64,000 bases of DNA. Origin: Gerris lacustris (lineage: Eukaryota; Arthropoda; Insecta; Hemiptera; Gerridae). The position numbers and the translations under genes were made by a program. Below are positions 13,206 through 24,504 of this stretch, in pieces; within the stretch, counting starts at the first letter, position 1; each line of letters starts with the position of its first letter. The DNA is taken from NCBI GenBank assembly GCA_951217055.1, contig OX578276.1, positions 37,782,205-37,846,204 of the forward strand. Reading direction: 5' to 3'. A model generated the notes under the pieces. It was given only the letters and a program-made list of their open reading frames with translations. It did not search any database and was not told the DNA's origin.

Positions 13206-13439
13206 GGCACTTCTGTAGGTTGTTACTCCCCTTTTAATAAAACATAAAGGAGTACCAGTCTAAAGAAGGTGTACGAAATGTTCTTCTTTAGACTATTACT
13301 CCCCTTATAAAAACAGAAATGTGATATTCCTTTGTCCCAAAGTACATTGGACTAAACATCCCCTTGCCTTAATAGTTAATTAGTCAAAGTAATTTATATT
13401 CCAAAAATACTTTGGGGAGTAACAATTAAAAGAAGTGCC
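13206..13439. mobile_element. 234-bp MITE, copy 1 (8-bp target duplication)
   Basis: Its inverted termini are about 26 bp: GGCACTTCTGTAGGTTGTTA..CTCCCC on the left and the complement of GGCACTTCTTTTAATTGTTA..CTCCCC on the right. Perfect 8-bp direct repeats TGATAAAC flank it (13198-13205 and 13440-13447). It has no coding capacity. It is nested in the piggyBac-like element. The same element, also exactly 234 bp, recurs at 20688-20921. An 8-bp duplication fits hAT, P or Merlin superfamilies; the GGCAC end does not identify one. Confidence 0.88.
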
Positions 13440-14023
13440 TGATAAACTACAATACTTTTTAAAATAATTTGTTTCAATATTTAAATAATCTTCATTCATG
13501 ATAAACAAATTTTCTTCGTTGTCCGAGAATTCGATATCTGATTATATATTCGGTTTCGGGCATGCCCAGGATTCTTTCAGTTCTCCTGGAAAAGATACCT
13601 CGACCCTAAAAATATAATACCACAATTAATGGGTATATAATATAAAAGGAAATATGGTATTAGAATAATTTATATATGTCTGTGTAATATTCACAATTGG
13701 ACTAATGTTGACAATGGCAGAAGGTTAAGAAACTTTTGCTTCAGGCAAAACCACCTAAACAGACCAAGAATACCCAAAATTAATTAAATTTCCAAGCTAA
13801 TTTTATCAGTTTAAATAAATAATGTATTCATTTGCTAATAAATTATGCTAAAATGTCTCCATATGTAGCTAATTCATTAAAAGTAAACTTACATTTTTTT
13901 TGCAGTGACAATTTTCATTATTCGTACAGAGGGACATGATCTTGTTTTAAATCTTTTCGTATCCTAAAATCATGGAAAAATAAACAAATAATATATTTTT
14001 CTAACATAAAATTGTTTTAATTA

Positions 14024-14491
14024 TGTATGTTACATCATACATTGCCCTTTAAAAGGAAACTTTATGGGCATATTTAGTTTAGCAGAAATCAGGCAATGTA
14101 TGTTAGAACATACATGAAGAAAAATAATCGTAGTAAATAAAATATATAAAAAATCAATAACAATTAACCATCACAATTATCAAAAATATATACTCTACAA
14201 TATCCCCTAGCAAAAAACTTCAAAAATTAGCTTAGAATATGAAAATAAATTATTTACTTACGCTCATTGAGGTTTGAAATGCTTCCTTTGCAAAATGGCA
14301 GGTTCGCATGTGACAAGTTTTGAAAACATTTAAAAAAAGTTATCTCAGAATAGCCAATGCTATAAAATAAAAATACTATTTTAAAGCTGAAAGTTCCTTA
14401 AATAAAGACATTTCAACTCGCAATGTGTTTAAGTATAGACAAGTTACAAAAAAAAATCCCAAAATTATGTATGCCGTATCATACATTGCCC
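14024..14491. repeat. Right subterminal palindrome cluster of the piggyBac-like element
   Basis: Matching motifs lie at 14024-14047, 14092-14116 (inverted orientation) and 14468-14491. The last runs directly into the right terminal inverted repeat, so its GCCC tail is shared with the transposon end. Together with the left cluster this gives six sites within one element. Confidence 0.6.
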
Positions 14492-14500
14492 GTTTAAGGG

Positions 14501-17256
14501 TTAAGTGCGTTTTTTACCGTGAAACTGTGCAGAAGTGTACAATAGCTGGGCATTTTCCTCTTTGTCTTACTTTAGGTATTAATACTAATACTTTAATGCC
14601 TCCAAATGGCAAACATTTTTTCCTTGAACTGGTAAATAAGATATATTGGACTCCAAATCTCAGCTCTGACTTTAGTAAAACCATAAAAGAAAGACTAGTC
14701 TAATGTCTTTTTTTAAAAACGAAGCACGTGAACCCACCTAATAATTAAGATAAAGTGATTTTTTATGTTTAGATACTTTTGTGTTCTTTGTTAAATGTTT
14801 ATTAATAAATTTTACCTGTTTACAGTTGAAGATCCGAATGAGGTTGAACATGAACGAGGAAGACATTATGTGGTGGCTGGCAATGTTGATTATTTGTTTA
14901 AATATTTTACTTAGTTACTTATGGTACCGAGATAGGGGAGAAGAACTTAGTATACCATTTCTAATGCTATGTCTTTTTTATACTACACATGAATATGTTC
15001 CTCTTCCTGGCATACCATCGATTTTTTTTTTTTACCTCTGGTAGGAAAAGTATAGTTTTCACCCAATTGGGGAGGTCGCCTTTTTGGTCTAGTTGCAGTC
15101 ACTTCGTGCTCCGGCATTTTTACAATATTTGTTTTGTTTAAGTGCGTTTATACCGTGAAACTGTGCAGAAGTGGACAATAGCTAGGCATTTGAGAGTTCT
15201 GGGCATTTTCCTCTTTGTCTTACTATAGGTATTAATACTTATACTTTAATGCCTCAAAATGCCAAACATTTTTCCCTTGAAACAGTAAATAAGATATATT
15301 GGACTCCAAATCTCAGCTCTGACTTTAGTAAAACCATAAACGACAGACTACTCCAATGATCATTTTTAAAAGCGAAGCACGTGAACCCAGTTAGTAATTA
15401 AGATAAAGTGATTTTTTATGTTTAGATACTTTTGTGTTCTTTGTTAAATGTTTATTAATAAATTTTACCTGTTCACAGTTGAAGAACCGAACGAGGTTGA
15501 ACATGAACGAGAAAGACATTATGTGGTGGCTGGCAATGTTGATTATTTGTTTAAATATTTTACTTTGTTACTTATGGTACCGAGATAGGGGAGAAGAACT
15601 TAGTATACCATTTCTAGTGCTATGCCTTTTTTATACTACACATGAATATGTTCTTCTTTGTTACTTATGGTACCGAGATAGGGGAGAAGAACTTAGTATA
15701 CCATTTCTAATGCTATGTCTTTTTTATACTACACATGAATATGTTCCTCTTCCTGGCATACCATCGATTTTTTTTTACTTCTGGTAGGAAAAGTATAGTT
15801 TTCACCCAATTGGGGGGGGTCGCCATTTTGGTCTAGTTGCAGTCACTTCGTGCTCCGGCATTTTTACAATTTTTGTTTAGTTTAAGTGCGTTTTTTTACC
15901 GTGAAACTGTGCAGAAGTGGACAATAGCTGGGCATTTGAGAGTTCTGGGCATTTTTCTCTTTGACTTACTTTAGGTATTAATACTAATACTTTAATGCCT
16001 CCAAATGGCAAACATTTTTCCCTTGAAACAGTAAATAAGATATATTGGAATCCAAATCTCAGGTCTGACTCTAGTAAAACCATAAAAGAAAGATTAGTCC
16101 AATGTTCATTTTTAAAAGCGAAGCATGTGAACCCAGCTAGTAATTAAGATAAAGTGATTTTTTATGTTTAGATACTTTTGTGTTCATTGTTAAATGTTTA
16201 TTAATAAATTTTACCTGTTTACAGTTGAAGAACCGAACGAGGTTGAACATGAACGAGGAAGACATTATGTGGTGGCTGGCAATGTTGATTATTTGTTTAA
16301 ATATTTTACTTAGTTACTTATGGTACCGAGATAGGGGAGAAGAACTTAGTATACCATTTCTAATGCTATGTCTTTTTTTTACTACACATGAATATGTTCC
16401 TCTTCCTGGCATACCATCGATTTTTTGTTACTTCTGGTAGGAAAAGTATAGTTTTCACCCTATTGGGGGGGGGGGGGGGGGTCGCCATTTTGGTCTCGTT
16501 GCGTCACTTCGTGCTCCGGCATTTTTACAATTTTTGTTTAGTTTAAGTGCGTTTATACCGTGAAACTGTGCAGAAGTGGACAATAGCTGGGCATTTGAGA
16601 GTTCTGGGCATTTTTCTCTTTGACTTACTTTAGGTATTAATACTAATACTTTAATGCCTCCAAATGGCAAACATTTTTCCCTTGAAACAGTAAATAAGAT
16701 ATATTGGAATCCAAATCTCAGGTCTGACTCTAGTAAAACCATAAAAGAAAGATTAGTCCAATGTTCATTTTTAAAAGCGAAGCATGTGAACCCAGCTAGT
16801 AATTAAGATAAAGTGATTTTTTATGTTTAGATACTTTTGTGTTCATTGTTAAATGTTTATTAATAAATTTTACCTGTTTACAGTTGAAGAACCGAACGAG
16901 GTTGAACATGAACGAGGAAGACATTATGTGGTGGCTGGCAATTTTGATTATTTGTTTAAATATTTTACTTTGTTACTTATGGTACCGAGATAGGGGAGAA
17001 GAACTTAGTATACCATTTCTAGTGCTAGGCCTTTTTTATACTACACATGAATATGTTCCTCTTCCTGGCATACCATCGATTTTTTGTTACCTCTAGTAGG
17101 AAAAGTAGTTTTCACCCAATTGGGGGGGTCGCCATTTTGGTCTAGTGGCAGTCACTTCGTGCTCCGGCATTTTTACAATTTTTGTTTAGTTTAAGTGCTT
17201 TTTTTTACCGTGAAACTGTGCAGATGTGGACAATAGCTATCTGTCTAACTTTTTTT
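14501..17256 (+). repeat. Tandem higher-order repeat array, part 2
   Basis: The same array resumes directly after the piggyBac-like insertion, beginning with the duplicated TTAA and continuing 'gtgcgttttttaccgtg' as in uninterrupted monomers. Four more monomers follow, with ORF blocks near 14781 (D type), 15434 (C type with the 93-bp internal duplication), 16180 and 16839 (A-like and recombinant types). The array ends around 17240-17256, where 'aatagctatctgtctaac' departs from the monomer consensus. Confidence 0.93.
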
Positions 17257-17741
17257 ATTGGTACATTGAAAATCGCAGTAAGTTATAATTTATTAAAAAG
17301 TAATCTTTTAACTTGTAATTGTAGGTTCTTTAGTTTAGCAATTCCTAGAACTGCGCTTTTCCTCAGTTTGAGTTGCCGTTTTAACCTTGAACAAGCTTCG
17401 CAACAATGTCGCAACACTTTCTGGTCGAGCCACTGTCGCGGCACTTTCTCAATACTAGTAATCCATTGTTTCTGTCACGTTAGCTTATTGGATGAGTCAA
17501 TCAGTTAATTCATCGGCATCACAATCCTCTAAACGCGGAGTCAGACAACAGCCCACAGAAATCAACAATGGATATTGCAGCATTTGAGGCATTATTGGAG
17601 AGAAGCTGGACGAAAAGCTAAAAACTTCTTGCCACGAAAGAAGATTTTAACAATTTCACATTACATCGTCAGTTTGGCGCCCCCCTTCAGGTTGGCGCCC
17701 CTTGGCGGGGGCCTTCCTCGCCACCCCCTAGCTACGGCCCT
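17257..17741. other. Unassigned segment after the array
   Basis: No recognisable gene. The open frames here have no familiar motifs. The last 80 bp (about 17660-17741) is unusually GC-rich, with several 'ggcgcc' and 'cccccta' runs, and looks like the end of a different repeat family that I could not name. Confidence 0.4.
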
Positions 17742-17812
17742 GGCTCTGACTTTAGTAAAACCATAAAAGAAAGACTAGTCCAATGTTCATTTTTAAAAGC
17801 GAAGCACGTGTA
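17742..17812 (+). repeat. Isolated 70-bp fragment of the satellite monomer
   Basis: The stretch 'gctctgactttagtaaaacc' through 'gaagcacgtg' matches block 1 of the array monomer almost exactly but lies about 490 bp outside the array between unrelated sequences. It shows that pieces of the monomer disperse, or that the array once extended further. Confidence 0.85.
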
Positions 17813-17876
17813 CCCCGCGTGTACCAGCCGAAAAAACCTCGGAGCAGTGGGGAAAACCCCGAGCATACAACGGATT

Positions 17877-18870
17877 AACTATAAGAATATTAGAAGATAT
17901 TTCGGACTCTGATTTCGAGTCAAGTGATGACATTTAGAGCGATATTGAGAATGAACTTAGTGACGAGGAAGTAGCTTTGAATATATAAGACGATAATGAA
18001 GATATACCAGATACTGGCATTTCGTGGGTAACTGGTTCATCTGGAATGAGGTTTTTTTTCCTTTAACTAAATCAGAGAGACTGCTTACTCAGCCAGATAG
18101 AAGTAGTCCCCTTGATTATTTTCGGCTCCTGATTACGTCTGAATTTTTAAAAGATATTGTCGATGAGACAAATGCTTATACGAACTTTTCCTGTCAGAAA
18201 AAACCTTCGAGAAATCGAGAATAACATCATGGAAGTAAGTACTTGACTGTCGAAGAGTAGCTAGTTTTTCTAGGAATTATTCTACACATGGGATTGGTCA
18301 AACAAAGAAAGATCCAGGACTAGTGGAAAAAGGACCCGTTAATCCACATAAGTGCAATCGCGCAAAGTATGAGTAGAAATAGATTTTTAATTATTCTTCG
18401 GGCACTTTATTTTTCAAGAAATCTGGACCCGAAACCGGACGACAGACTGTTCAATATATGATCTGTAATGAATTATTTTAACAACAGAATGGATGAATTA
18501 AACTACCCCGGTCGTGAACTTTCGCTAGACGAATGCATGGTACTTTGGAGAGGACGATTTTTCGCCATTATATAAAGAACAAAAAAACAAAAAAAAAACA
18601 AGTAACGCATAAAGCTTTACAAGCTCACCTAAGGTAACCCAAAAGGTATGATTTTAAACTTTATGGTTTACTCCTGTACGCTTGGTGATTTCGGTGGGAA
18701 GGGCCATACGGATAAAGTTGTCATCCAACTATCTCAAGGTAAACTAAACTGCGGTCACCATGTTTTTATGGATAACTTCCACAATAGTTTTACCCTAGCG
18801 AGTCAGTTGTTGAAGACGAAAACTCATTGTACAGGAACGTTGAGAGTTTACATTAGTATGGTAAGTCCCT
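17877..18870 (+). pseudogene. piggyBac-type (PGBD/DDE_Tnp_1_7) transposase relic
   Basis: Conceptual translation across several frames gives the usual order of a piggyBac transposase. It starts with an acidic N-terminus (ILEDISDSDFESSDD), then SPLDYFRLLITSEFLKDIVDETN (18108-18180), a 'ILHMGLVKQRKI' helix, a Met-Ser-Arg-x-Arg-Phe-like segment with LYFSRNLDPKPDDRLFN (about 18400-18460), and 'ELSLDECMV' carrying the first catalytic Asp of the family. It ends near 18648-18850 with GGKGHTDKV and NCGHHVFMDNFHNSFTLASQ, matching the 'GHHLYMDNFY' block. At least four stops or frameshifts interrupt it, and an A-rich insertion sits near 18580. No TTAA-flanked termini were found. The element is dead. Confidence 0.8.
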
Positions 18871-18954
18871 CAGAAGGTCTTAAGCAACTTGTTTATTTCA
18901 TTATGAAATCTTAAATACCCCTTTAGTTCAAAATTAAAACTAACAAGCACTTCA

Positions 18955-19216
18955 CAGATGGGGCTAAGCATGTCTTTGAGGCAATACAGTCATCGAGATA
19001 CCTCCCAGAAAACCTTCGAAAACATTGTAGATCCAGTTATAGAAAGAAATTTATTTTTCACCCACCCTGAGAACCTGTCTCTTACTATTGATCACAGACG
19101 ACAGAAAACATATAAGAGAGCTGGGTCTCAGGCGAATCATAAAGGCTAGACAAATTACTCGAAAAGGGATAAGGAACTTTATAATCCCCAAACTGAACTT
19201 TAACGCAAACAAATAT
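18955..19216 (+). pseudogene. Fragment of an uncharacterised repetitive protein
   Basis: One frame reads IVDPVIERNLFFTHPENLSL; a shift then gives RELGLRRIIKARQ followed by IRNFIIPKLNFNANKYK. The combination (ERN.FF.HPEN, IREL..RRI.KAR, IPKLNFNA) resembles a C-terminal segment I recall from uncharacterised arthropod and cnidarian repeat-associated proteins. The family has no assigned function that I know of. One frameshift and a missing N-terminus mark it as a relic. Confidence 0.4.
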
Positions 19217-20177
19217 AAATAAATAATACCAGTGCCCTCCCCATTTTGGATCTTATATTATTTTTTGCTTCCGAGCTTACCGAAGGTAACGGAAGCTATG
19301 TGATCGTTCTGAAGAAAGAAAAAATGTTAGGCCTCTGATTCCAAAAATTCCAAGACAGAAATCCGTTTCTGACATCAGGGATAATTTTTGGTTCCGTGTC
19401 TGTCTGTCAGCCGGTCTGTCGTTCAATTTTTGCGAACCAACGTATCATAAAAATTACACGTCCAATTTTAATAAAATTTGGGTGGTAGGTCATGAGTAGC
19501 CCATTGTTGGTCCCATATAAGTTTCAACTTTCTTCGCTTATTTGTTTCTCTTCCACATGCGCACAAACATACATTAATTTACACCTATAGCTTCAAAAGT
19601 ACTTATCTGATTTGTATGAAACTTTTATAGTTTATCGAAAGTAGCCCGCAGATAGCCCCAGATTACTTTGAACCGTCTGCGCTCTTTAACTTTTGCTTAA
19701 TTTATACGTTAATTCAAGCAAAAGTCAAAACAGGGGAAACAATTTAACAAATTAGACAATAATAGCTTGTAAAAGCATAAAATCATAAAGTACGTGATAG
19801 CATGCGAGGAAGCTATGTGCCACACCAATTGGCAGTCTATTTTATAAATATGGTAAAACATAATTATAATATATTTTTTTTAATTAGTAAAAAAATCATG
19901 CTTATTTTTTTTTAGGTACAATTTGCCTCAATTGCAATTTTTTTTTTTTTTTTTTTACTTATATGGTTGGTACCCCATGCTGACTGATTCAAAAGCATTT
20001 CCTTGTTTGTTGCATTTGCTTTGATTTTGATTTGCTTGTTCATCGTGTTCTTGCTTCCTCTTGTAAGCTTTATTTCTAAATCAAATTCCAGTTTTTTATT
20101 TTAATTTTTGTACTTTCACAGCTTTTTTTTATATGCTTATAGTAATACCTTCATGTATTTCTATATTCTTTCTCAAA
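19217..20177. other. Non-coding repeat-like interval
   Basis: Begins with a near-palindromic hairpin at 19267-19296 (GCTTCCG..TTACC-GAA-GGTAA..CGGAAGC). It continues with 'gtgtctgtctgtcagccggt' and long AT-rich sequence with poly-T at 19937-19956. No coding motif is visible. The sequence has the look of a dispersed repeat 3' region; family unknown. Confidence 0.4.
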
Positions 20178-20687
20178 ATAGGTAGAAAGTGTGCTGTTCC
20201 TGGCTGTTGCTCTGTTGACAGTGTTGGGTAAGTAAGTATTCAATAACATACTTGAATGTAATTTTCTTTCAGATTTCCCCATCATTCTAAGGATGTACAT
20301 AAAAGATTTACTTCATGGCTGATCGCTGTAAGAAGTGATGATCTTGCGCAAATGACACCGATGGATGTCTATCTTTCTAAGACGATATGCAGAAGGCATT
20401 TTAGTGTAGATGCGTTTGTCCAAGGATCCACTGCGTTAAAAAGAACTGCAATTCCTTCTTTACTGCTACCGTGTTAGTATTTAATGTTTTTTTTTTAATC
20501 TTGATTAGTAAACTTAATTATGAAACTCTAAGTAGTAGGAGAAAGGGGGTATATTATTATTACTCAAGAGTGATTATGTAAATTGTTTTCTTTAATTATT
20601 AATACCTATGCCTGTTTACATATTATGTACACATGTGTTCATATACAATTTCCTCTCTTTGGACTTAGTTGTGTCTCTTAAATTAAT

Positions 20688-20921
20688 GGCACTTCTTTAG
20701 ATTGTTATTCCCCTAATAAAGAAAATAGAGGGGAGTAACAATCTAAAGAAGGTATAAGGAATATTCTTCTTTACACTGTTACTCCCCTTATAAAACAGAA
20801 GTGTGATATTCCTTTGTCCTAGAGTACATTGGTCTAAACATCCCTTTGTTTTAATACTTATTCAGTCAACATAATTTATATTCTAAATATACATAGGGGA
20901 GTAACTATCTAAAGACGTACC
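20688..20921. mobile_element. 234-bp MITE, copy 2 (in an intron of the THAP gene)
   Basis: Same family and length as the copy at 13206-13439. Left end GGCACTTCTTTAGATTGTTA, right end the complement of GGTACGTCTTTAGATAGTTA. The flanking 8-bp repeats are AAATTAAT (20680-20687) and CAATTAAT (20922-20929), with one mismatch. It lies between the THAP exon and the next small exon, so it would be removed by splicing. Confidence 0.88.
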
Positions 20922-22029
20922 CAATTAATTGTGGTAAATTATTACAGTATTTGTGAGATCTCTAATTATGCAATGTCCTTCATTTTTTATTGTTGTTCAA
21001 ACATATGGTATTGCACATTTGATTTCAAATATAACTGTGTCCTAACTTGTTTTATTTTTTGATTTAGAAGCTCGTAATGAGTTGCCGTCTCCCAGTAAAG
21101 ACTCCGATTGTCTTGATATGTCACAACCTAGCTCTGATAGGTTACTGTCACAATCTTCAGGTTCTTATACTCATTTTACTATTAACTTGTAATTATTTTC
21201 TATTTTAATTTTGTAAAATTATTTTTATTATCTCATTTTATTCTTCAATTACAGGTAGTTTAGAGAGTTTCGGGAGATTCACCGACATTCAACCTCCTCC
21301 AAGTGAATTAGTATACCTGTCTGTCTGTATAATGTTAAAACTATAATAACTTCTACTCCCACTAGTTCAGGTATTTATTTCAAAGACTTCATATTGTAAA
21401 GTATTTTCATATTGGGAACGGTTGTGGTTATTTATTTAGGTTTGGAAATTCTGCAATAATACTTTTTAAGGTGCTCAAATGTTTTTACTTAAATTTTTAA
21501 GTTACTCTTGAGGAGTTGTAATCAATATAACTGTCAATATTTGATGTAAGCGTAAAAAGAATGTTTGGGGCTTGTGATTAAATCTTGTTGATTGCAGCAA
21601 GGTGACTTAACATATATATGTCTATCATCATTTAATTTGATTTAACTTATCAAGTTAATGTGTATTATTTTTCAGAGAGTGTAAGGGAAGGAGGGCCGAC
21701 AGGTCAGCAGATAGAAATGCCAGGTCTCAGTAGTCAGTCCTCTTCTTTAGGTATAACAGTTGAATTTACAATTATGAGAACTTACGATCTATCGGAGATG
21801 TTAAATATTATTTTTGGCTTTCACTGCTGTATTAAAAATTTGATAACAGTTCTTAATGTCATATTTACTCTTATATTGATAAATTTCCTTAAAAAATAGT
21901 GCATTATAACTGTTTCTAACGAGATATTATATGTTTTATAGAGGGGTCCTCTGAAGTCTTTGCTTGGCCGATAACAGTTGGAAAAAGAGCTCCTTTATTT
22001 GCTAGTCAATCGTCAAATATAGGTGAGTT

Positions 22030-22990
22030 AGATATAAACAATGTTGTTTACAGGTATTTATTGAGAAGGTTACAGCTAGAGTGAGAGCGAGAGTGGTGCC
22101 ATCTCTTAGTGAAGAGGCGAACTATATAAAACAAAGTTACAATTCTAACATATTGTTTACGCCAGTCTGGCTGTCCAGGTTTTAATATTGTTTATTCCTT
22201 GATGTTATTTTGATTAGGTTCATAGGGCGCTGAGATAGCGTCACATCGACTGTCTCGTAGTTAGTTGGTCTCTAGACGTGGTGTCCGGAGGTCAGACTGC
22301 CGCTTTCTTAATGTATTACCTTCACATACCTTGTGTATTAGCGTATTTCCATAATTCGGAGTAGTTACTTTCTTTTCTGAGTAGTCGATAGTTTTGTTAC
22401 GAACAGTGCTAAATTCCGGGATTCGTAGGAAAAAAAGACATCGGGGACCCCCACACCCCCTAACTGCATCCACCTCAACCTGCGTAACGGCGTTCTCCAG
22501 ACGCGTCTTCCAACAAGTAAGCCGTTTATTCTTATTCTTTTCCATTGTATTCCATTCCTCATTTGAACGTGTGTAGTGACGCGTACACATATATTATTTA
22601 TTATTTAGTATACATATTGGAAATTGTCATGCACTGAGGAGGCAAAATAAAAGGAACATTGCTTTCAATTTAGGAGTTTAGCTCCAAATGGTAAAGCACC
22701 AATATCGCCTTTATATTTGATTTTCAGGATTTTTTTTTTTATTTCCGATAATGGATTGAAAAGTTTGTATTTTATGATTAGGGTAGTGAATAAAGAAAAA
22801 GAAAACAAATATCATATTACGATACTTTTTAACTCTACTTGTCATCATTACTGTAAAATATTATTCATTTGCACAAATTAGAAAGACATTATAGAGTAAG
22901 TTTAAAAATTTTAAGAGTAAAAATATATAAATTAGTGACAACTTGATTCTTTTTCTTTATATCAAAATAATGAATATTCTCTGTTTACTT
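22030..22990. other. Unassigned interval with a GC-richer block
   Basis: From about 22080 to 22600 base composition is clearly higher in G+C than its neighbours, and open frames occur on both strands (22261-22590 minus and 22394-22576 plus) with no recognisable motif. It sits where the THAP gene model has its largest intron and is probably an inserted repeat, for example an LTR. I could not find matching long repeats or a primer-binding site. The rest is AT-rich with no visible gene. Confidence 0.3.
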
Positions 22991-24169
22991 TTGATAATTG
23001 TTAAATTTAGGGGCAAACATTTTAATATTTGTATTTTGTTTTTCATTTAATCAAGTTGTAAGAAACTTTGATATTGATAGTTACGTTAATATGCCTTGTA
23101 CTCGAAAATATTTGTTTTTCTCCTTTTTTCAGAAAGAAGAAAGATTGATCGCAAGCAGACTCATAAGAAAGAAACACGTATTTAAGCTTTGTGTTGTTAA
23201 AGCCATATCTTTTAAAATCAAGTAGTACACTATAATATAAGTGTGAAGCCAGGCCACAATGTAGGTACTTCCATGTAAATATTGCATATGAGCATTGAAG
23301 CAAATATCCAAGAAATAATATTAATAATAACTTAATAAATAAAAAATATTGTATATTCTTGAGGATGTAGGAGCTAGTTATGCATCCGATCTAACTCCTA
23401 AGGCAAAATACCTTTTCAATCAGACACAACTTTTAAGGAGGAAAAGTCACACTACCTCTAAAAAGCTTTGTGTTTTTAAGAAAAGATTAAATTTTGCCGA
23501 GAGTCGTCTCAAATCGGGGTCTTTCTAGAAATGTTTCTGACCAGCCCCCACCTGTAGCTTCATTCCTACTGTGCCAACTCAGAGGGGCTGGTAAGAAAAA
23601 CAAAGGTCACAGGTTTACATTAGATGACAAAATTTTGTCATTGGGAGAGAAGTGGGAGAGCGTACAATTTCTTGTCCAATTTGTTTGTTTTGCCATCTCG
23701 GAGGACTCTTGTAAGACTTTTTATCATCATTGTCATTTCAACCTGGCATCAATGATGACATGTTTAATCATCTGTCTGTGATAGTTGAGAACCAATTGTC
23801 TGAGATGGACAAGCTTTGTGTCCTTCTTTTTGATAAAATGAGTTTGACACCCCACTTGGACTACAATGTCCACAATGACATTATTGAAGGGTTTGAAGAT
23901 TTAGGAGGAGGCAAGCGATGTGAGAAATTTGCCAATAAAGCCCTTGTTTTTATTGTTAGAGGCATTTGTAAAAAAATTGAACAGCCTGTGGCCTTTGTTT
24001 TCCCTTCCTCCACAGTAAATACGTACGATTTGATTACTTTGATCAAAGAAGTTGGGAATAGGATTTTTTTCACTGGTCTGAAAGTTTTAGCAACAGTATG
24101 TGACCAAGGTTCCTCTAACTTTGCTGCTATAAACAAGCTTTGTGATGAAGCCAGGAAATTAACCTTTAT

Positions 24170-24503
24170 CTTTTTTTTTATTACGGGCGGCTTTTACACC
24201 CGAAGACGCAGGCCACATAAATGGGCCTATTGAACAAACCCGGGTTAGGGACCGAAATCTTCACACACTCATGTGAAGATGTGGTCGTTAACCATGACTC
24301 CCCTCCTAGTTGTATTTCAACCAAGAGTGTCATCATCATGGTTTTCAGGCCGAAACCTGGGGGCGCCACTCTTTCGAGGAGCTTTCCATTTGTTTAACCA
24401 ATGCTGGGTGGACATTGAGCGGGGGACCCGATCCGGGAATCGAACCCAGATCTGTGGTCAGAAGCGGTCACCCATCCATCTTCTGACCCAGCAAAAGATG
24501 AGC
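24170..24503 (-). mobile_element. tRNA-derived SINE, minus strand
   Basis: Read on the minus strand, the 5' end (near 24500) has an A-box-like 'gctgggtcagaagatgg' and, about 40 nt on, a perfect RNA polymerase III B box GGTTCGATTCC (around 24440). The element ends in a poly-A-like run, seen as T9 near 24170-24180 on the plus strand. Length is about 330 bp. A tRNA-like head plus an A-tail is the standard SINE layout. I found no clear target-site duplication. It separates the P-type transposase core from the R2-like fragment. Confidence 0.7.
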
Positions 24504-24504
24504 A

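Larger units (their letters stand above)
12512..14500. mobile_element. piggyBac-like non-autonomous element (TTAA target)
   Basis: The element is flanked by TTAA on both sides (12508-12511 and 14501-14504). Its termini are inverted repeats: CCCTTAATTGGGCAA at 12512-12526 and the complement of CCCTTAAACGGGCAA at 14486-14500. The surrounding satellite monomers hold one uninterrupted copy of the same 'gtttagtttaagtgcg' site, so the empty site is visible many times in the window. A TTAA duplication and CCC-starting ends are hallmarks of the piggyBac superfamily. No transposase ORF is present in its 1,989 bp, which is AT-rich and contains a nested 234-bp MITE. Six subterminal palindromes of the form TGTATG-N6-CATACATTGCCC cluster near the two ends. 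Confidence 0.9.
20178..24170 (+). pseudogene. THAP/P-element-type transposase gene (THAP9-like), decayed and interrupted
   Basis: The THAP zinc finger is encoded by 20178-20227 and 20273-20474 around a 45-nt GT-AG intron. It has the C2CH pattern CAVPGC ... CRRHF and ends KRTAIPSL. Small exons follow at 21071-21160, 21255-21302, 21676-21750, 21942-22022, 23133-23177 and from 23371. Each has GT-AG borders and the same phase (one base left over), which supports one gene. The exon from 23371 reads LTPKAKYLFNQTQLLRRKSH, a helical segment typical before the P-transposase domain. The P-type core lies at 23540-24160: NKGHRFTLDDKILSL, FQPGINDDMFNHL, LLFDKMSLTPHLDY, IIEGFEDLG, ALVFIVRGICK and VLATVCDQGSSN. 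Frameshifts near 23530, 23650 and 23720 break it, and a SINE truncates it at 24170. At the expected start, codon 20178-20180 is ATA before GRKCAVPGC, so the start is either lost or in an upstream exon. Confidence 0.8.

Noticed and set aside
22261..22590. 109-codon minus-strand ORF
   Set aside because: Overlaps other open frames on both strands in a GC-rich block, with no recognisable motif; called as unassigned interval only.
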